This document shows, piece by piece, positions 9,371 to 18,801 of a stretch of 64,000 nt of DNA (the first letter of the stretch is position 1; every line of letters starts with the position of its first letter). This DNA comes from Streptomyces sp. NBC_01485 (lineage in GTDB: Bacteria; Actinomycetota; Actinomycetes; Streptomycetales; Streptomycetaceae): positions 1,178,001-1,242,000 of the forward strand of contig NZ_CP109435.1 in assembly GCF_036227125.1 (NCBI RefSeq), given 5' to 3'. A model generated the notes under the pieces. The model had not been told where the DNA came from. It ran no database searches and saw only the letters and a list, made by a program, of their open reading frames with translations. The position numbers and the translations under genes were made by a program.

Positions 9371-10530
9371 CGCGCCACCTCCCGTACCGCGTCGTCCGCG
9401 CGCACCGCGTCGAAGGCGTCCCGCAGCACGCCCTGCTCGCGGGCGTCGGGCCCCGCCCCGCGCACGTGCGCCACGAAGTCCTCGGCGATCTCCTGGTCGT
9501 CGCGGTCGGCGAGGCGCCGGGCGTACGACACGTCCGGGTCGTCGGGGGCGCGCTCGGGGGCGAAGGCGAGGCTGAGGGTGTGCGGGAAGCGCTCGGTGAG
9601 CCGGGCCATGGGGTCGGCCGGGCGGACGGCGTCGGTGAGCGTCGCCTCGACCCACGCCTCCTCGTGCCGGGCGAGCGCGGGATCGGCGAGCAGCTCCGCC
9701 AGGGTGCCCCGGATCCGGGCCAGCGCGCGCGGCACCGGGCAGTCGATCCGCTCGGCGGTGACCTCCCCGCCGGCGCCGAGGTCCACGAGCCACATGGTCT
9801 TGCGGTGCGCGCTCTCCGAGAAGGAGTACGGCAGCGGGGAGCCGGAGTAGCGGACGCGCTCGGTGATCGTCTGGCAGCCGTGCAGGTGCCCGAGTGCCGT
9901 GTAGTCGACGCCGTCGAAGACCCCGGCGGGCACCGAGGCGACCCCGCCGACGGTGATGTCCCGCTCGCTGTCGCTGGGTTCGCCGCCGGTGACGAAGGCA
10001 TGGGCGAGGACGACGGAACGCGTCCCCCGCGCGCGGGCGGCGAGGTCGGCGCGGACGCGGTCCATGGCGGCGGCGAGCACGGCCTCGTGTCCGGCCCGCT
10101 CCACGCCGAACTCGTCCTTCACCAGGGCGGGTTCGAGATAGGGCAGGCCGTAGAAGGCGACGTCGCCGAAGGCGTCCTGGAGGATCACCGGTGTCCCGGC
10201 CGCCGTCGGGTCCGTCCGCAGGTGGATGCCCGCGCGCCCGATGAGGCCCGCGCCGACGCCGAGGCGGCGGGCCGAGTCGTGGTTGCCGGAGATCATCACC
10301 GTGGGCACGCCGAGGTCGGCGAGGCGGTGCAGGGCGTCGTCGAAGAGTTCCACCGCGGCGAGCGGGGGCACCGCGCGGTCGTACACGTCTCCCGACACGA
10401 GCACCGCGTCGACCTCGCGCTCGCGCACGGTCGTGACGAGGTGACCGATGTACTCGGCCTGGGCGCCGAGCATGTTCACCCGGTGGAACGCCCGGCCGAG
10501 ATGCCAGTCGGACGTGTGCAGGAGCCTCAT
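9367..10530 (-). CDS. sbcD: SbcD-type exonuclease subunit (calcineurin-like phosphoesterase)
   Basis: The 387-aa nuclease subunit partners SbcC. Metallophosphoesterase motifs are in order: HTSDWHLGR (about 5-13), VSGDVYDRA (about 45-53), ISGNHDSARR and GHLHG. It coordinates two metal ions, usually Mn, and cuts DNA while SbcC supplies ATP-driven clamping. The ATG at 10528-10530 starts exactly at the conserved MRLLHTSDWHLG; the few residues readable upstream are not conserved. Its stop overlaps the sbcC start by 4 nt, so the pair forms an operon. Confidence 0.95.
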   Translation of the reverse strand: MRLLHTSDWHLGRAFHRVNMLGAQAEYIGHLVTTVREREVDAVLVSGDVYDRAVPPLAAVELFDDALHRLADLGVPTVMISGNHDSARRLGVGAGLIGRAGIHLRTDPTAAGTPVILQDAFGDVAFYGLPYLEPALVKDEFGVERAGHEAVLAAAMDRVRADLAARARGTRSVVLAHAFVTGGEPSDSERDITVGGVASVPAGVFDGVDYTALGHLHGCQTITERVRYSGSPLPYSFSESAHRKTMWLVDLGAGGEVTAERIDCPVPRALARIRGTLAELLADPALARHEEAWVEATLTDAVRPADPMARLTERFPHTLSLAFAPERAPDDPDVSYARRLADRDDQEIAEDFVAHVRGAGPDAREQGVLRDAFDAVRADDAVREVAR

Positions 10531-10658
10531 GATCCCGAGACTAACGGCCGGGTCTGACAGCACGGGCGGTTACTCCCGTATCGCACCGTCACGACAGCCA
10601 CCACAAAGGGGCGTTACGGACATTCCCCCCACTTGCCTGCTGGCTGCGGCGCGCGTCG

Positions 10659-11285
10659 CTACGCGTCCCCGTACGCCTCGCCGCCCAGTTCGAAGCCCGC
10701 CGTGCCCGCCGTCGCGTCCGCGAGCCAGGCGCGGAAGGCGTCGACGTCGGCGTCCGGGATGCCGATCTCGATGGTGACCGCCTCGCCGTAGCGGACGTCC
10801 CGTACCTCGCGACCGGTCGAGTGGAGGTCGTTCTGCACCTTGCCCGCGCGCTGGTGGTCCACGGTCAGCGTGGCCAGGCGGAAGCGGCGGCGGGTGAGGG
10901 TGCCGAAGGTGTCGAGGGCCTCGCCGACCGCGCCGCCGTACGCCCGGATGAGGCCGCCGGCGCCGAGTTTGACGCCGCCGTAGTAGCGGGTGACGACGGC
11001 GACGACGTACCGCATGTCGCGGCGCAGCAGCATCTGGAGCATCGGGACGCCCGCGGTGCCGCCGGGTTCGCCGTCGTCGCTCGCCTTCTGGACGGAGGCG
11101 TCGGCGCCGATGACGTACGCCCAGCAGTTGTGGGAGGCGTCGGCGTGCTCCTTGCGGACGGACGCGACGAAGTCCTGGGCCTCCCGCTCGGTGGCCGCCG
11201 GGGCGAGGGCGCACAGGAAGCGGGAGCGGTTGACCTCGGTCTCGTGCACGCGCGCGTGGGCGACCGTGCGGTACTCGTCCTGCAT
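10659..11285 (-). CDS. YigZ / IMPACT family protein (UPF0029)
   Basis: The 208-aa protein begins with the typical YigZ core: [40 protein letters not shown] and [17 protein letters not shown], followed by [20 protein letters not shown]. The C-terminal part is the usual ferredoxin-like domain. IMPACT proteins regulate translation-stress kinases in eukaryotes; the bacterial role is unsettled. It lies divergent from the APC permease gene, with 54 nt between the starts. Confidence 0.92.
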   Translation of the reverse strand: MQDEYRTVAHARVHETEVNRSRFLCALAPAATEREAQDFVASVRKEHADASHNCWAYVIGADASVQKASDDGEPGGTAGVPMLQMLLRRDMRYVVAVVTRYYGGVKLGAGGLIRAYGGAVGEALDTFGTLTRRRFRLATLTVDHQRAGKVQNDLHSTGREVRDVRYGEAVTIEIGIPDADVDAFRAWLADATAGTAGFELGGEAYGDA

Positions 11286-11339
11286 CCGGTCAGCCTATGC
11301 GGTGGTGCGGGGGCCGCCGTACGGGGTAGTCAAGGTCCG

Positions 11340-13292
11340 GTGAAGGAGCAGAGCGCGGGTGCGCGGTCGGCGCGGTGGCGGGCCTGGCTGCTGGAGGGGC
11401 TGAGCGAGCAGACCGCCCGTCATCCCGGCCCGCACGCCACCCCGGCCCCGGAGCAGGAGGGCCACCGGTGGTGGCGGGTGATGTGTCTGACCGGCGTGGA
11501 CTACTTCTCCACGCTCGGCTACCAGCCCGGCATCGCCGCGCTCGCGGCCGGGCTGCTGTCGCCGCTCGCCACGCTCGTGCTGATCGCGCTGACGCTGCTG
11601 GGGGCGCTGCCGGTGTACCGGCGGGTGGCGCACGAGAGCCCGCACGGCGAGGGGTCGATCGCCATGCTGGAGCGGCTGCTGTCGTGGTGGTCGGGGAAGA
11701 TCCTGGTGCTGGTGCTGCTGGGGTTCGCGGCCACCGACTTCATGATCACGATCACGCTGTCGGCCGCGGACGCCGCCGCGCACGTGGTGGAGAACCCCTT
11801 CGCCCCGGAGTGGATTCACGGCGGCAACGAGTGGATCACCCTGGTGCTGGTCGGCGCGCTCGGCGCGGTGTTCCTGAAGGGCTTCCGGGAGGCCATCGGC
11901 ATCGCGGTGCCCCTGGTGGCGGTCTATCTGGCGCTCAACCTGGTCGTGCTCGCCGTCTCCGCCCAGGAGATCCTCACGCACCCCGCGCGGATCGCCGACT
12001 GGACCGACGCGCTGACCGCCGAGCACTCCTCGCCGTGGGTCATGCTCGGCGTGGCCCTGGTGGTGTTCCCGAAGCTGGCGCTCGGCATGTCCGGCTTCGA
12101 GACGGGCGTGGCGGTGATGCCGCAGGTCAAGGGCGACGCGACGGACACGTACGCGGAGCCGCGCGGGCGGATCAGGGACACCCGCAGGCTGCTCACCACG
12201 GCCGCGCTGATCATGAGCTGCTTTCTGCTGCTGTCCAGTCTGGCGACGACGATCCTCATCCCTCAGGATGACTTCGACAGCGGCGGCCCGGCGAACGGCC
12301 GGGCGCTGGCGTATCTCGCGCACGAGCACCTGGGGCAGGCCTTCGGCACGGTCTACGACGTCTCCACGATCGCCATCCTGTGGTTCGCGGGCGCCTCCGC
12401 GCTCGCCGGTCTGCTGAACCTCGTCCCGCGCTATCTGCCCCGCTACGGCATGGCCCCGGAGTGGGCCCGCGCGGTGCGCCCGCTCGTCCTGGTGTTCATG
12501 ACGACCGCCGTCCTCATCACCCTGTGGTTCCACGCGAACGTCGACGCCCAGAGCGGCGCCTACGCGACCGGGGTGCTGGTGCTGATGCTGTCGGCGGCGT
12601 TCGCGTCCACGGTCGCCGTGCACCGGCGCCGCCACCGGCGGGCCACGCTCGGCTTCGGCGCGATCACGGCCGTCTTCGCCTACACGCTCGTCGCGAACGT
12701 CATCGAGCGGCCGGACGGCATCAGGATCGCGGGGATCTTCATCTTCGCCATCCTGGTCACGTCGTTCGGTTCACGGGTGCACCGGGCCTTCGAGCTGCGC
12801 GCGGCGGAGGTGACGTTCGACGAGGCGGCTGCCCGGTTCGTCGACGAGGCCGCGCACCGCGGACCCCTCCAGCTCATCGCGAACGAGCCGCGGGAACACA
12901 GCACGCGCGCGTACCGCGCCAAGGAGGGGGAGCAGCGCGAGCACACCCCGATCCCCGGCGGCGGCCCGGTGCTGTTCCTGGAGGTGCTGCTGCGGGACTC
13001 CTCCGACTTCACGGCGGACATCGCCGTGCACGGCGACAAGAAGCACGGGGTGCGCCGGCTGCGCGTCTCGGGTCCGACCGTCCCCAACGCCGTCGCCGCC
13101 GTCCTGCTGGCGCTGCGCGACCGCACGGGCGAGGTCCCGCACGCCTACTTCAGCTGGACCGAGGGCAACCCGGTGAGCCATCTGATCCGCTTCCTCGTCT
13201 TCGGCGACGGCGAGGTCGCCCCGGTCACCCGCGAGGTTCTGCGCCGCGCGGAGCCCGACCCGGCGCGGCGCCCGCGCGTGCACGTCGGCTAG
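11340..13292 (+). CDS. APC family amino acid permease
   Basis: The protein (650 aa from the GTG at 11340) is an integral membrane transporter with about 12 hydrophobic segments in residues 60-480. Its N-terminal segment [27 protein letters not shown] has the shape of APC transporters. The C-terminal 170 residues form a soluble domain with no recognised motif. The long readable frame upstream of 11340 is antisense to the YigZ gene and is ignored. Substrate is unknown. It ends just before the convergent SixA gene. Confidence 0.88.
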   Translation: MKEQSAGARSARWRAWLLEGLSEQTARHPGPHATPAPEQEGHRWWRVMCLTGVDYFSTLGYQPGIAALAAGLLSPLATLVLIALTLLGALPVYRRVAHESPHGEGSIAMLERLLSWWSGKILVLVLLGFAATDFMITITLSAADAAAHVVENPFAPEWIHGGNEWITLVLVGALGAVFLKGFREAIGIAVPLVAVYLALNLVVLAVSAQEILTHPARIADWTDALTAEHSSPWVMLGVALVVFPKLALGMSGFETGVAVMPQVKGDATDTYAEPRGRIRDTRRLLTTAALIMSCFLLLSSLATTILIPQDDFDSGGPANGRALAYLAHEHLGQAFGTVYDVSTIAILWFAGASALAGLLNLVPRYLPRYGMAPEWARAVRPLVLVFMTTAVLITLWFHANVDAQSGAYATGVLVLMLSAAFASTVAVHRRRHRRATLGFGAITAVFAYTLVANVIERPDGIRIAGIFIFAILVTSFGSRVHRAFELRAAEVTFDEAAARFVDEAAHRGPLQLIANEPREHSTRAYRAKEGEQREHTPIPGGGPVLFLEVLLRDSSDFTADIAVHGDKKHGVRRLRVSGPTVPNAVAAVLLALRDRTGEVPHAYFSWTEGNPVSHLIRFLVFGDGEVAPVTREVLRRAEPDPARRPRVHVG

Positions 13293-13299
13293 CCGCGGG

Positions 13300-13857
13300 T
13301 CAGACGTCGCCGTCGTGCGGCTTCGCGCCTCTCGGGACGGTCATCAAGGTCAGCAGGGCCGTGCCCGGGGTCAGGGCGCGCCAGTCGGGGCCGTGCCAGG
13401 CCAGGACGGCGACGGCCGACGTCGGGAACTTCAGCCGCACCTCGTCCAGGGCGTCGCCGAGGCCCTCCCCCGCCAGGTCGAGGACCAGCTCCTCCAGGCC
13501 GGGGTTGTGCCCGACCAGCAGCAGCGTCCCGACCTCGGCGGGCGTCTCGTGCACGACGTCCAGCAGCTCGGGCACGTCGGCCCCGTACAGCCGCGGGTCG
13601 AAGCGCACCGGCGCCGGGCCGGCCCACTGGGCGGCGGCCAGTTCCCAGGTGCGGCGGGCGCGGACGGCGGTGGAGCACAGGGCGAGGTCCGGCACGCAGC
13701 CGGCCGCGGCGAGCGCGCGGCCCGCGGCCGGTGCGTCCCGGTGGCCGCGCGGGGCGAGCGGCCGGTCGTGGTCGGGGACGCCGTCCGGCCAGGCCGACTT
13801 GGCGTGCCGCAAAACCACCAGCCGGCGCGGCGCTGTCCCGCCGCCGGGCCCGGTCAC
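13300..13857 (-). CDS. SixA-like histidine phosphatase
   Basis: The 185-aa protein carries the phosphohistidine phosphatase signature LVVLRHAKSAWPDG at its N-terminus (catalytic RH near residues 16-17) and the second histidine in LLLVGHNPGLEELV. Relatives remove phosphate from histidine phosphotransfer domains or act on other phosphoesters. The GTG start at 13857 overlaps the TGA of the upstream gene as GTGA, so translation of the two is coupled. It converges on the APC permease gene with only 7 nt between the stops. Confidence 0.92.
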   Translation of the reverse strand: MTGPGGGTAPRRLVVLRHAKSAWPDGVPDHDRPLAPRGHRDAPAAGRALAAAGCVPDLALCSTAVRARRTWELAAAQWAGPAPVRFDPRLYGADVPELLDVVHETPAEVGTLLLVGHNPGLEELVLDLAGEGLGDALDEVRLKFPTSAVAVLAWHGPDWRALTPGTALLTLMTVPRGAKPHDGDV

Positions 13858-14606
13858 GCCGGGGCTCCCAGGTCGCGGGTGAGTTCGAGGCCGAGGAGAC
13901 GGTCGGCGTAGGCGTAGGTCTCGAAGCGGGCGCCGTCGGGCAGCTCGGGCCCGGCGTCCGCCACCGACCGCAGGACCCCCAGCACCGCCGGCATGTCCAG
14001 GTCGTCCTCCCAGGCGGCGCGCAGCCGCCCGCGCAGCTCGTCGGGCACCGGCCGCGAGGGACGTCGCGCCCAGTCGGCGACGGCCCGACGCCAGCGGACG
14101 AGCGTGTCGTGGGCCTCGCCCAGGACGGCCGCGTCGAGCCGGACGGGCTCGGTGCGGGGCGTGGCGAGGAGGGCGAGGCGCAGGACGGCGGGGTCGGGGG
14201 CCGGGGCGGCGTCCGTGCCCGGCGGTCCCCCGGGCACGATCCCCTCCGCCGGCGCGACGGCGACCCGTACCCCGTCGGGGGCCGGGCCGTCCTCCCCCAC
14301 CACGTGCAGGATCTGTGCCTCGCCCAGTCCGGCGCCGGCGCCGAGGTCGCGGCCGTCCTCGAAGGGGTGCATGCCAAGGGCGGTGGCGCCCGCCCGGAGT
14401 TCCGCCTGTTCTCGTTCGCCGGTGAGCACGGCCCAGACGGGCGTGCCGCCGAGTTCCAGCGCGCGGAAGAGGAGGTCGGCGACGAGCAGGACACGGAGCG
14501 AGCCGGGGCCGTACCCCGAGGCATGTGCCTCGACACGGGTCAGGCCCCGCCGGACGGGGGCGGCGACGACGGGCTCGCCGGTTCGGGCGTCGATGATGCG
14601 CAGCAC
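13854..14606 (-). CDS. CysRS/MshC-like protein lacking the catalytic motifs
   Basis: The 250-aa protein starts with a Rossmann-like half (LRVLLVADLLFRALELGGTP) and ends with a segment that reads like the anticodon-side region of cysteinyl-tRNA synthetases and MshC (AAWEDDLDMPAVLGVLRSV, then a YADRLLGLEL-type tail). The HIGH and KMSKS ATP-binding motifs expected in an active enzyme are not seen, and the zinc-ligand cysteines are absent. It is probably a non-catalytic relative, or an enzyme repurposed for another function. It is translationally coupled to the SixA-like gene by a GTGA overlap. The relationship is from visual motif matching only. Confidence 0.6.
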   Translation of the reverse strand: MLRIIDARTGEPVVAAPVRRGLTRVEAHASGYGPGSLRVLLVADLLFRALELGGTPVWAVLTGEREQAELRAGATALGMHPFEDGRDLGAGAGLGEAQILHVVGEDGPAPDGVRVAVAPAEGIVPGGPPGTDAAPAPDPAVLRLALLATPRTEPVRLDAAVLGEAHDTLVRWRRAVADWARRPSRPVPDELRGRLRAAWEDDLDMPAVLGVLRSVADAGPELPDGARFETYAYADRLLGLELTRDLGAPA

Positions 14607-14790
14607 GAGCCCGAGCGTAGGCGGCTGGCGGACGATTCGCAGGCAAGCCGCCCGGAATCAGGGGCCGGCGCAGTCTGTTGCAGTGGAGGACAGTCCCGAG
14701 GACCGCCCCGGGAACACCCCTGGGAACAGCTCCTGCCCGACCCCATGACCTGTCCGACCACATGTCCTGTCCGACCCAAGGAGGCCGCCG

Positions 14791-15207
14791 GTGTACGGCG
14801 ACGAGGCAACGATCCGCAAGATCCTCACCGGACTCGGTGACACCTGGGCTGTGGTGGGCCTGTCGACGAACCGCGGGCGCGCGGCGTACGGCGTCGCCGA
14901 GGTGCTGCGGCGTTTCGGCAAGCGGGTCGTCCCCGTCCACCCGAAGGCGGAGACGGTGCACGGGGAGCAGGGGTACGCCTCCCTCGCCGACATCCCCTTC
15001 GAGGTGGACGTCGTCGACGTCTTCGTCAACAGCGACCTCGCGGGCGCCGTCGCCGACGAGGCGGTCGCCAAGGGCGCGAAGGCGGTGTGGTTCCAGTTGG
15101 ACGTCGTCGACGAGGCGGCCTACGACCGTACGCGCGCCGCCGGCCTGGAGATGGTCATGGACCGCTGCCCGGCGATCGAGATTCCCCGGCTGGGCCGGAA
15201 CTCCTGA
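14791..15207 (+). CDS. CoA-binding domain protein
   Basis: The 138-aa protein is a stand-alone CoA-binding Rossmann domain of the YccU type. It has WAVVGLSTNRGRAAYGVAEVLRRFG near the N-terminus, followed by VVPVHPK, the VDVVDVFVN strand and the KAVWFQLDV strand. It probably binds CoA or a related nucleotide; no catalytic partner is encoded nearby. The GTG start at 14791 is fixed by a full AAGGAGG ribosome site at 14778-14784. Confidence 0.92.
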   Translation: MYGDEATIRKILTGLGDTWAVVGLSTNRGRAAYGVAEVLRRFGKRVVPVHPKAETVHGEQGYASLADIPFEVDVVDVFVNSDLAGAVADEAVAKGAKAVWFQLDVVDEAAYDRTRAAGLEMVMDRCPAIEIPRLGRNS

Positions 15208-15252
15208 CCGGCACCCCTAAGGGGAGATCACGGGGCCGCTCATACTGTTCGC

Positions 15253-16464
15253 GTGACCACCAACTCCCCTTCCCTCCCGCACACCCCGGTCGTCGTCGTG
15301 GGCGCGGGTCCCGCAGGCCTCACGGTCGGCAACATCCTGCGGGCCGCGTCCGTCGACTGTCTCGTCCTGGACACGGAGAGCCGTGAGTTCATCGAGCGGC
15401 GGCCACGCGCCGGCGTCATCGAGGAGTGGGCCGTCTGCGCGCTGCGTCAACGGGGCCTGGCCGACAACCTGTTGGAGCGGGCCGAGCGGCATTCGGCCTG
15501 CGAGTTCCGCTTCGCCGGTGAGCAGTACCGCTTCTCCTACACGGAACTGACGGGGCATCACCACTGGGTGTACCCGCAGCCGTTGCTGGTGACGGACCTC
15601 GTGCACGAGTACGTCGACGTGCGCGGCGGCGACGCCCGCTTCTCTGTGCGCGACGTCGAGCTGCACGACGTCGACACGGCGCTGCCGTCGGTGTCGTACA
15701 CCGACCCGGAGACAGGTGAACGGCAGTTGCTCACCTGCGACTTCATCGTCGGCGCGGACGGGGCTCGCGGGGTCAGCCGGGCCGCGCTGGTGCCGGAGCG
15801 GGCGCGGATCGCACGGCACGACTACGGCATCGGCTGGCTGGCGCTGCTCGCCGAGGCGCCCCCGTCGTCCGACTGCGTCCTTTTCGGCGTCCATCCGAAC
15901 GGCTTCGCCGGGCACATGGCCCGCAGTCCCGAGATGACCCGGTACTACCTCCAGTGTCCGCCCGGCGACGACCCGGAGAACTGGTCCGACGACCGGATCT
16001 GGTCCGAGCTGCACGAACGCCTCGCGGGCGGCCCGGACGCCACGCCGCTCACCGAGGGACGGCTGATCGAGAAGCGCGTGCTGGACATGCACGACTACGT
16101 GGTCGAGCCGATGACGTACGGGCGGCTCTTCCTGGCCGGGGACTCGGCCCACCTCGTCGCGCCCATCGCCGCGAAGGGCATGAACCTCGCCCTGCACGAC
16201 GCGTTCCTGCTGGGCGACGCGCTGGTCGCCTACCTGGACGGCGGTGACGGCGACGGCCTGGACGGCTACTCGGAGGCGTGTCTGCGCCGGGTGTGGGACT
16301 ACCAGGAGTTCTCGCAGTGGCTGTCGGACGTCTACCACGGGACCGCCGCCGGGGACCCGTTCCGCGCGGGCACGACCTTCGCCCGCCTGCGCCGCCTGTT
16401 CACCTCGCCCACCGCGGCGGCGGCCTTCGCGGAGCAGTACCTCGGGATGGCCGAGCACTACTGA
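15253..16464 (+). CDS. pobA: 4-hydroxybenzoate 3-monooxygenase
   Basis: The 403-aa flavoprotein hydroxylates 4-hydroxybenzoate to protocatechuate using NAD(P)H and O2, feeding the beta-ketoadipate pathway. The FAD-binding GAGPAGL is at residues 17-23. The substrate-side PRAGVIEEWAV segment, the DG motif GADGARGVSR and the second FAD motif LAGDSAHLVAPIAAKGMNLA (near residue 292) are all present and match the PobA subfamily rather than generic UbiH/PheA monooxygenases. No pobR-like or protocatechuate genes lie beside it in this window. Confidence 0.93.
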   Translation: MTTNSPSLPHTPVVVVGAGPAGLTVGNILRAASVDCLVLDTESREFIERRPRAGVIEEWAVCALRQRGLADNLLERAERHSACEFRFAGEQYRFSYTELTGHHHWVYPQPLLVTDLVHEYVDVRGGDARFSVRDVELHDVDTALPSVSYTDPETGERQLLTCDFIVGADGARGVSRAALVPERARIARHDYGIGWLALLAEAPPSSDCVLFGVHPNGFAGHMARSPEMTRYYLQCPPGDDPENWSDDRIWSELHERLAGGPDATPLTEGRLIEKRVLDMHDYVVEPMTYGRLFLAGDSAHLVAPIAAKGMNLALHDAFLLGDALVAYLDGGDGDGLDGYSEACLRRVWDYQEFSQWLSDVYHGTAAGDPFRAGTTFARLRRLFTSPTAAAAFAEQYLGMAEHY

Positions 16465-16508
16465 CCCGGACTACCGCCCTGGACCACTGACCTGGACCAC
16501 TGGACTGG

Positions 16509-16868
16509 CTAGTCGTGCAGCGGCTCGTCCCCGAGGCGGTGGTCGGCCACGTTCAGCGCCTCGTCCACCAGGCGGCGCAGATGGCCGTCGGCGAGCGAGT
16601 AGACCACCCGGCGGCCCTCCTTGCGGGTGTGCACGAGCCCGGCCAGCCGCAGCCGCGCCAGGTGCTGGCTGACCGCCGGCCGGGCCGCCCCGCAGGCTTC
16701 CGTCAGCGTCGTCACATCGGCCTCGCCGGCGGCGAGCGCGTGCAGCAAGGTGAGCCGGGTGCGGTCGCCGAGCAGGGCGAGAAGTTCGGCGGCGAGGGCG
16801 AACTGCTCCTCGCCGGGCGTGCGCGGATGCGCATGGTGCGCAGGTGACAGGTGCATGCGTGCGCTCAT
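16509..16868 (-). CDS. ArsR/SmtB family metal-type repressor
   Basis: The 119-aa protein has the winged helix-turn-helix of ArsR repressors: LLALLGDRTRLTLLHALAAGE, then the recognition helix ARPAVSQHLARLRLAGLVHTRKEGRRVVYSL. Histidines near the N-terminus (MHLSPAHHAHP) and C-terminus (DHRLGDEPLHD) could be metal ligands. It is divergent from a His-rich CDF efflux gene, and metal-induced derepression of that pump is the likely role. ATG at 16868 is used; a GTG at 16874 and an ATG at 16856 are alternatives. Confidence 0.9.
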   Translation of the reverse strand: MSARMHLSPAHHAHPRTPGEEQFALAAELLALLGDRTRLTLLHALAAGEADVTTLTEACGAARPAVSQHLARLRLAGLVHTRKEGRRVVYSLADGHLRRLVDEALNVADHRLGDEPLHD

Positions 16869-16874
16869 ACGCAC
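16859..16874. promoter_or_regulatory. Palindrome at the ArsR gene start (candidate operator)
   Basis: The inverted repeat GTGCG-CTCATA-CGCAC overlaps the possible start codons of the ArsR-family gene and lies 55 nt before the divergent CDF gene. ArsR proteins often bind such palindromes in a shared promoter region; the assignment is inference. Confidence 0.35.
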
Positions 16875-16929
16875 ATAATGGCTCCGTGGACGGACGCGCG
16901 TCCACCCCGGCGCAGCGGAAGGGACCGAT

Positions 16930-18027
16930 GTGAGCGAGCAGCACGAGCACGGCCACCATCACGACCACGGTCGCGAACACCCGCATCCCCATCCTCAGGG
17001 CCACGCGCATCCCCACGCCCACACGCATGCGCGCACCCCCGGGAAACTGCGCCACCGGCTCTCCCACCTCCTCTCCCCGCACTCCCACGAGACCGCCGAC
17101 AAGCTGGACCCGGCGCTGGAGTCCTCGGCCCGGGGCATGCGCGCGCTCTGGGTCTCGCTGGCGGTGCTGGGCGTGACGGCCGTCGCGCAGGCGTTCGTGG
17201 TCGCGGCGTCCGGGTCGGTGGCACTGCTCGGCGACACGGTGCACAACGCGGCGGACGCGCTGACGGCCGTACCCCTGGGGATCGCCTTCGTGCTGGGCCG
17301 ACGGGCCGCCACGCGCCGCTTCACCTACGGCTACGGGCGGGCGGAGGACCTGGCGGGCATCGCGATCGTGCTGACGATCGCCGCGTCGGCGGCCTTCGCG
17401 GGGTGGACGGCCGTCGAGCGGCTGCTCGACCCGCGCCCCGTCGAGCACCTCGGCGCGGTCGCCGTGGCCGCGCTGGCCGGTTTCGCGGGCAACGAGTGGG
17501 TCGCGCGGTACCGCATCCGGGTCGGCCGTTCGATCGGCTCGGCGGCGCTGGTCGCGGACGGGCTGCACGCGCGCACGGACGGGTTCACCTCGCTGGCGGT
17601 GCTGCTGGGCGCGGGCGGCTCGGCGCTGGGGTGGCAACTCGCGGACCCGGTCGTGGGGTTGGCGATCACCGCCGCGATCGTGCTGGTGCTGCGGGACGCG
17701 GCGCGGGAGGTGTTCCGGCGGGTGCTGGACGCCGTCGACCCGGCCCTGGTCGACCGGGCCGAACGGGCGCTGCGCGAGGTCGAAGGAGTGTGCGGAGTAG
17801 GCGAGTTGCGGCTGCGCTGGATCGGCCACCGGCTGCGGGCCGAGGTGGCGGTCGTCGTGGACGGCGAGGTGACGGTACGTCAGGCGCACCGGATCACCGT
17901 GGACGCCGAACACGCCCTGCTGCACGCGGTACCCCGCCTGACGGCCGCCCTGGTCCACGCGGACCCGGCACCGTCACCGGGCGAGACCGACCCGCATCTG
18001 CCGCTGGCCCATCACGCGGTGGCCTAG
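16930..18027 (+). CDS. Cation diffusion facilitator (CDF) metal efflux protein
   Basis: The 365-aa transporter has a strongly His-rich N-terminus (more than 15 His within the first 40 residues), six predicted membrane segments and a C-terminal cytoplasmic domain. The transport-site motifs DTVHNAAD (TM2 region) and ADGLHARTD (TM5 region, HxxxD) indicate a Zn-type CDF exchanging divalent metal for protons. The N-terminal His cluster probably delivers or senses the metal. The divergent ArsR gene is the likely repressor. Metal identity (Zn most likely, Co or Ni possible) is not proved by the sequence. Confidence 0.92.
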   Translation: MSEQHEHGHHHDHGREHPHPHPQGHAHPHAHTHARTPGKLRHRLSHLLSPHSHETADKLDPALESSARGMRALWVSLAVLGVTAVAQAFVVAASGSVALLGDTVHNAADALTAVPLGIAFVLGRRAATRRFTYGYGRAEDLAGIAIVLTIAASAAFAGWTAVERLLDPRPVEHLGAVAVAALAGFAGNEWVARYRIRVGRSIGSAALVADGLHARTDGFTSLAVLLGAGGSALGWQLADPVVGLAITAAIVLVLRDAAREVFRRVLDAVDPALVDRAERALREVEGVCGVGELRLRWIGHRLRAEVAVVVDGEVTVRQAHRITVDAEHALLHAVPRLTAALVHADPAPSPGETDPHLPLAHHAVA

Positions 18028-18076
18028 ACGGCGCGCCTGCCGGCCACCACCAGCGGCGGTGTCTCAGGGAAGGGTC

Positions 18077-18652
18077 TCAGTGGGCGGGTGGCGGTACCGA
18101 CACGGTCAGCACCATCTCCATCGGGACCTCGCCCCGATTGCCGTACCTGTGCGCGGCGTTGGCCTCGAACGTGACGCTCGCGCCGGCCGGGACGCGGTAC
18201 TCGGCGCCGTCGACGGTGAGGGTGAGTTCACCGGCGGTGACGTGGGCGATCTCGACCGTGCCCGTCGGGTGCGGGTCCGAGCCGCTGCTCTCGCCGGGCA
18301 TGAGCCGCCAGTCCCACATCTCCAGCGGGCCCGGCGCCTCCGTGCCCGCGAGGAGCCGGCTGTAGCTGCCCTCGTCGGTGTGCCACAGCCGTACCGCCTG
18401 CTCGGCGGGGACGATGCGGACCTTCGGGCCCTGTTCGTAGTCGAGGAGGGTGGTGACGCTGATGCCGAGCGCGTCACCGATCTTGACGACCGTGCCGATG
18501 CTCGGGTTGGTGCGGGCCTGCTCGATCTGGATGAGCATCCCGCGACTGACACCCGCCCGGGCGGCGAGCACATCCAGCGTGAAGCCGCGCACCGCACGCC
18601 AGTGCTTGACGTTGCGCGCCAGGGACTGGGTCAGAAGTTCGAGGTCCGACAC
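18077..18652 (-). CDS. XRE-cupin transcriptional regulator
   Basis: The 191-aa protein joins an N-terminal XRE helix-turn-helix (residues about 12-68; LDVLAARAGVSRGMLIQIEQARTNPS) to a C-terminal cupin (about 110-185; WDWRLMPGESSGSDPHPTGTVEIAHVTAGELTL). This group usually represses a neighbouring transporter or catabolic gene in response to a small ligand held by the cupin. Here the divergent gene is a DMT-type exporter, the natural target. GTG start at 18652. Confidence 0.92.
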   Translation of the reverse strand: MSDLELLTQSLARNVKHWRAVRGFTLDVLAARAGVSRGMLIQIEQARTNPSIGTVVKIGDALGISVTTLLDYEQGPKVRIVPAEQAVRLWHTDEGSYSRLLAGTEAPGPLEMWDWRLMPGESSGSDPHPTGTVEIAHVTAGELTLTVDGAEYRVPAGASVTFEANAAHRYGNRGEVPMEMVLTVSVPPPAH

Positions 18653-18801
18653 GTTCCGTCCACTTCGGGAGTTCGGGAGTACAAGAGAGCCAGGCCGTTC
18701 AGGGGTTCAATATTCTGGATGTCAGGATTCACTTTCCTGTACTACGGTGGAGTGCACCTGATCGTGCACAGAACTGTACCGAACCGCATTGCGAGGACCC
18801 C
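18653..18801. promoter_or_regulatory. Divergent promoter region between XRE-cupin and DMT genes
   Basis: This 149-bp gap is AT-richer than the flanking genes. It contains the inverted repeat GTGCAC-CTGATC-GTGCAC, directly followed by ACAGAACTGTAC, about 25-50 nt before the DMT start. It very likely holds both promoters and the regulator site. No exact -10/-35 pair is claimed. Confidence 0.45.

Noticed and set aside
6392..9850. 1152-aa plus-strand frame over sbcC
   Set aside because: Antisense shadow; the minus strand encodes all SbcC motifs with translational coupling to sbcD.
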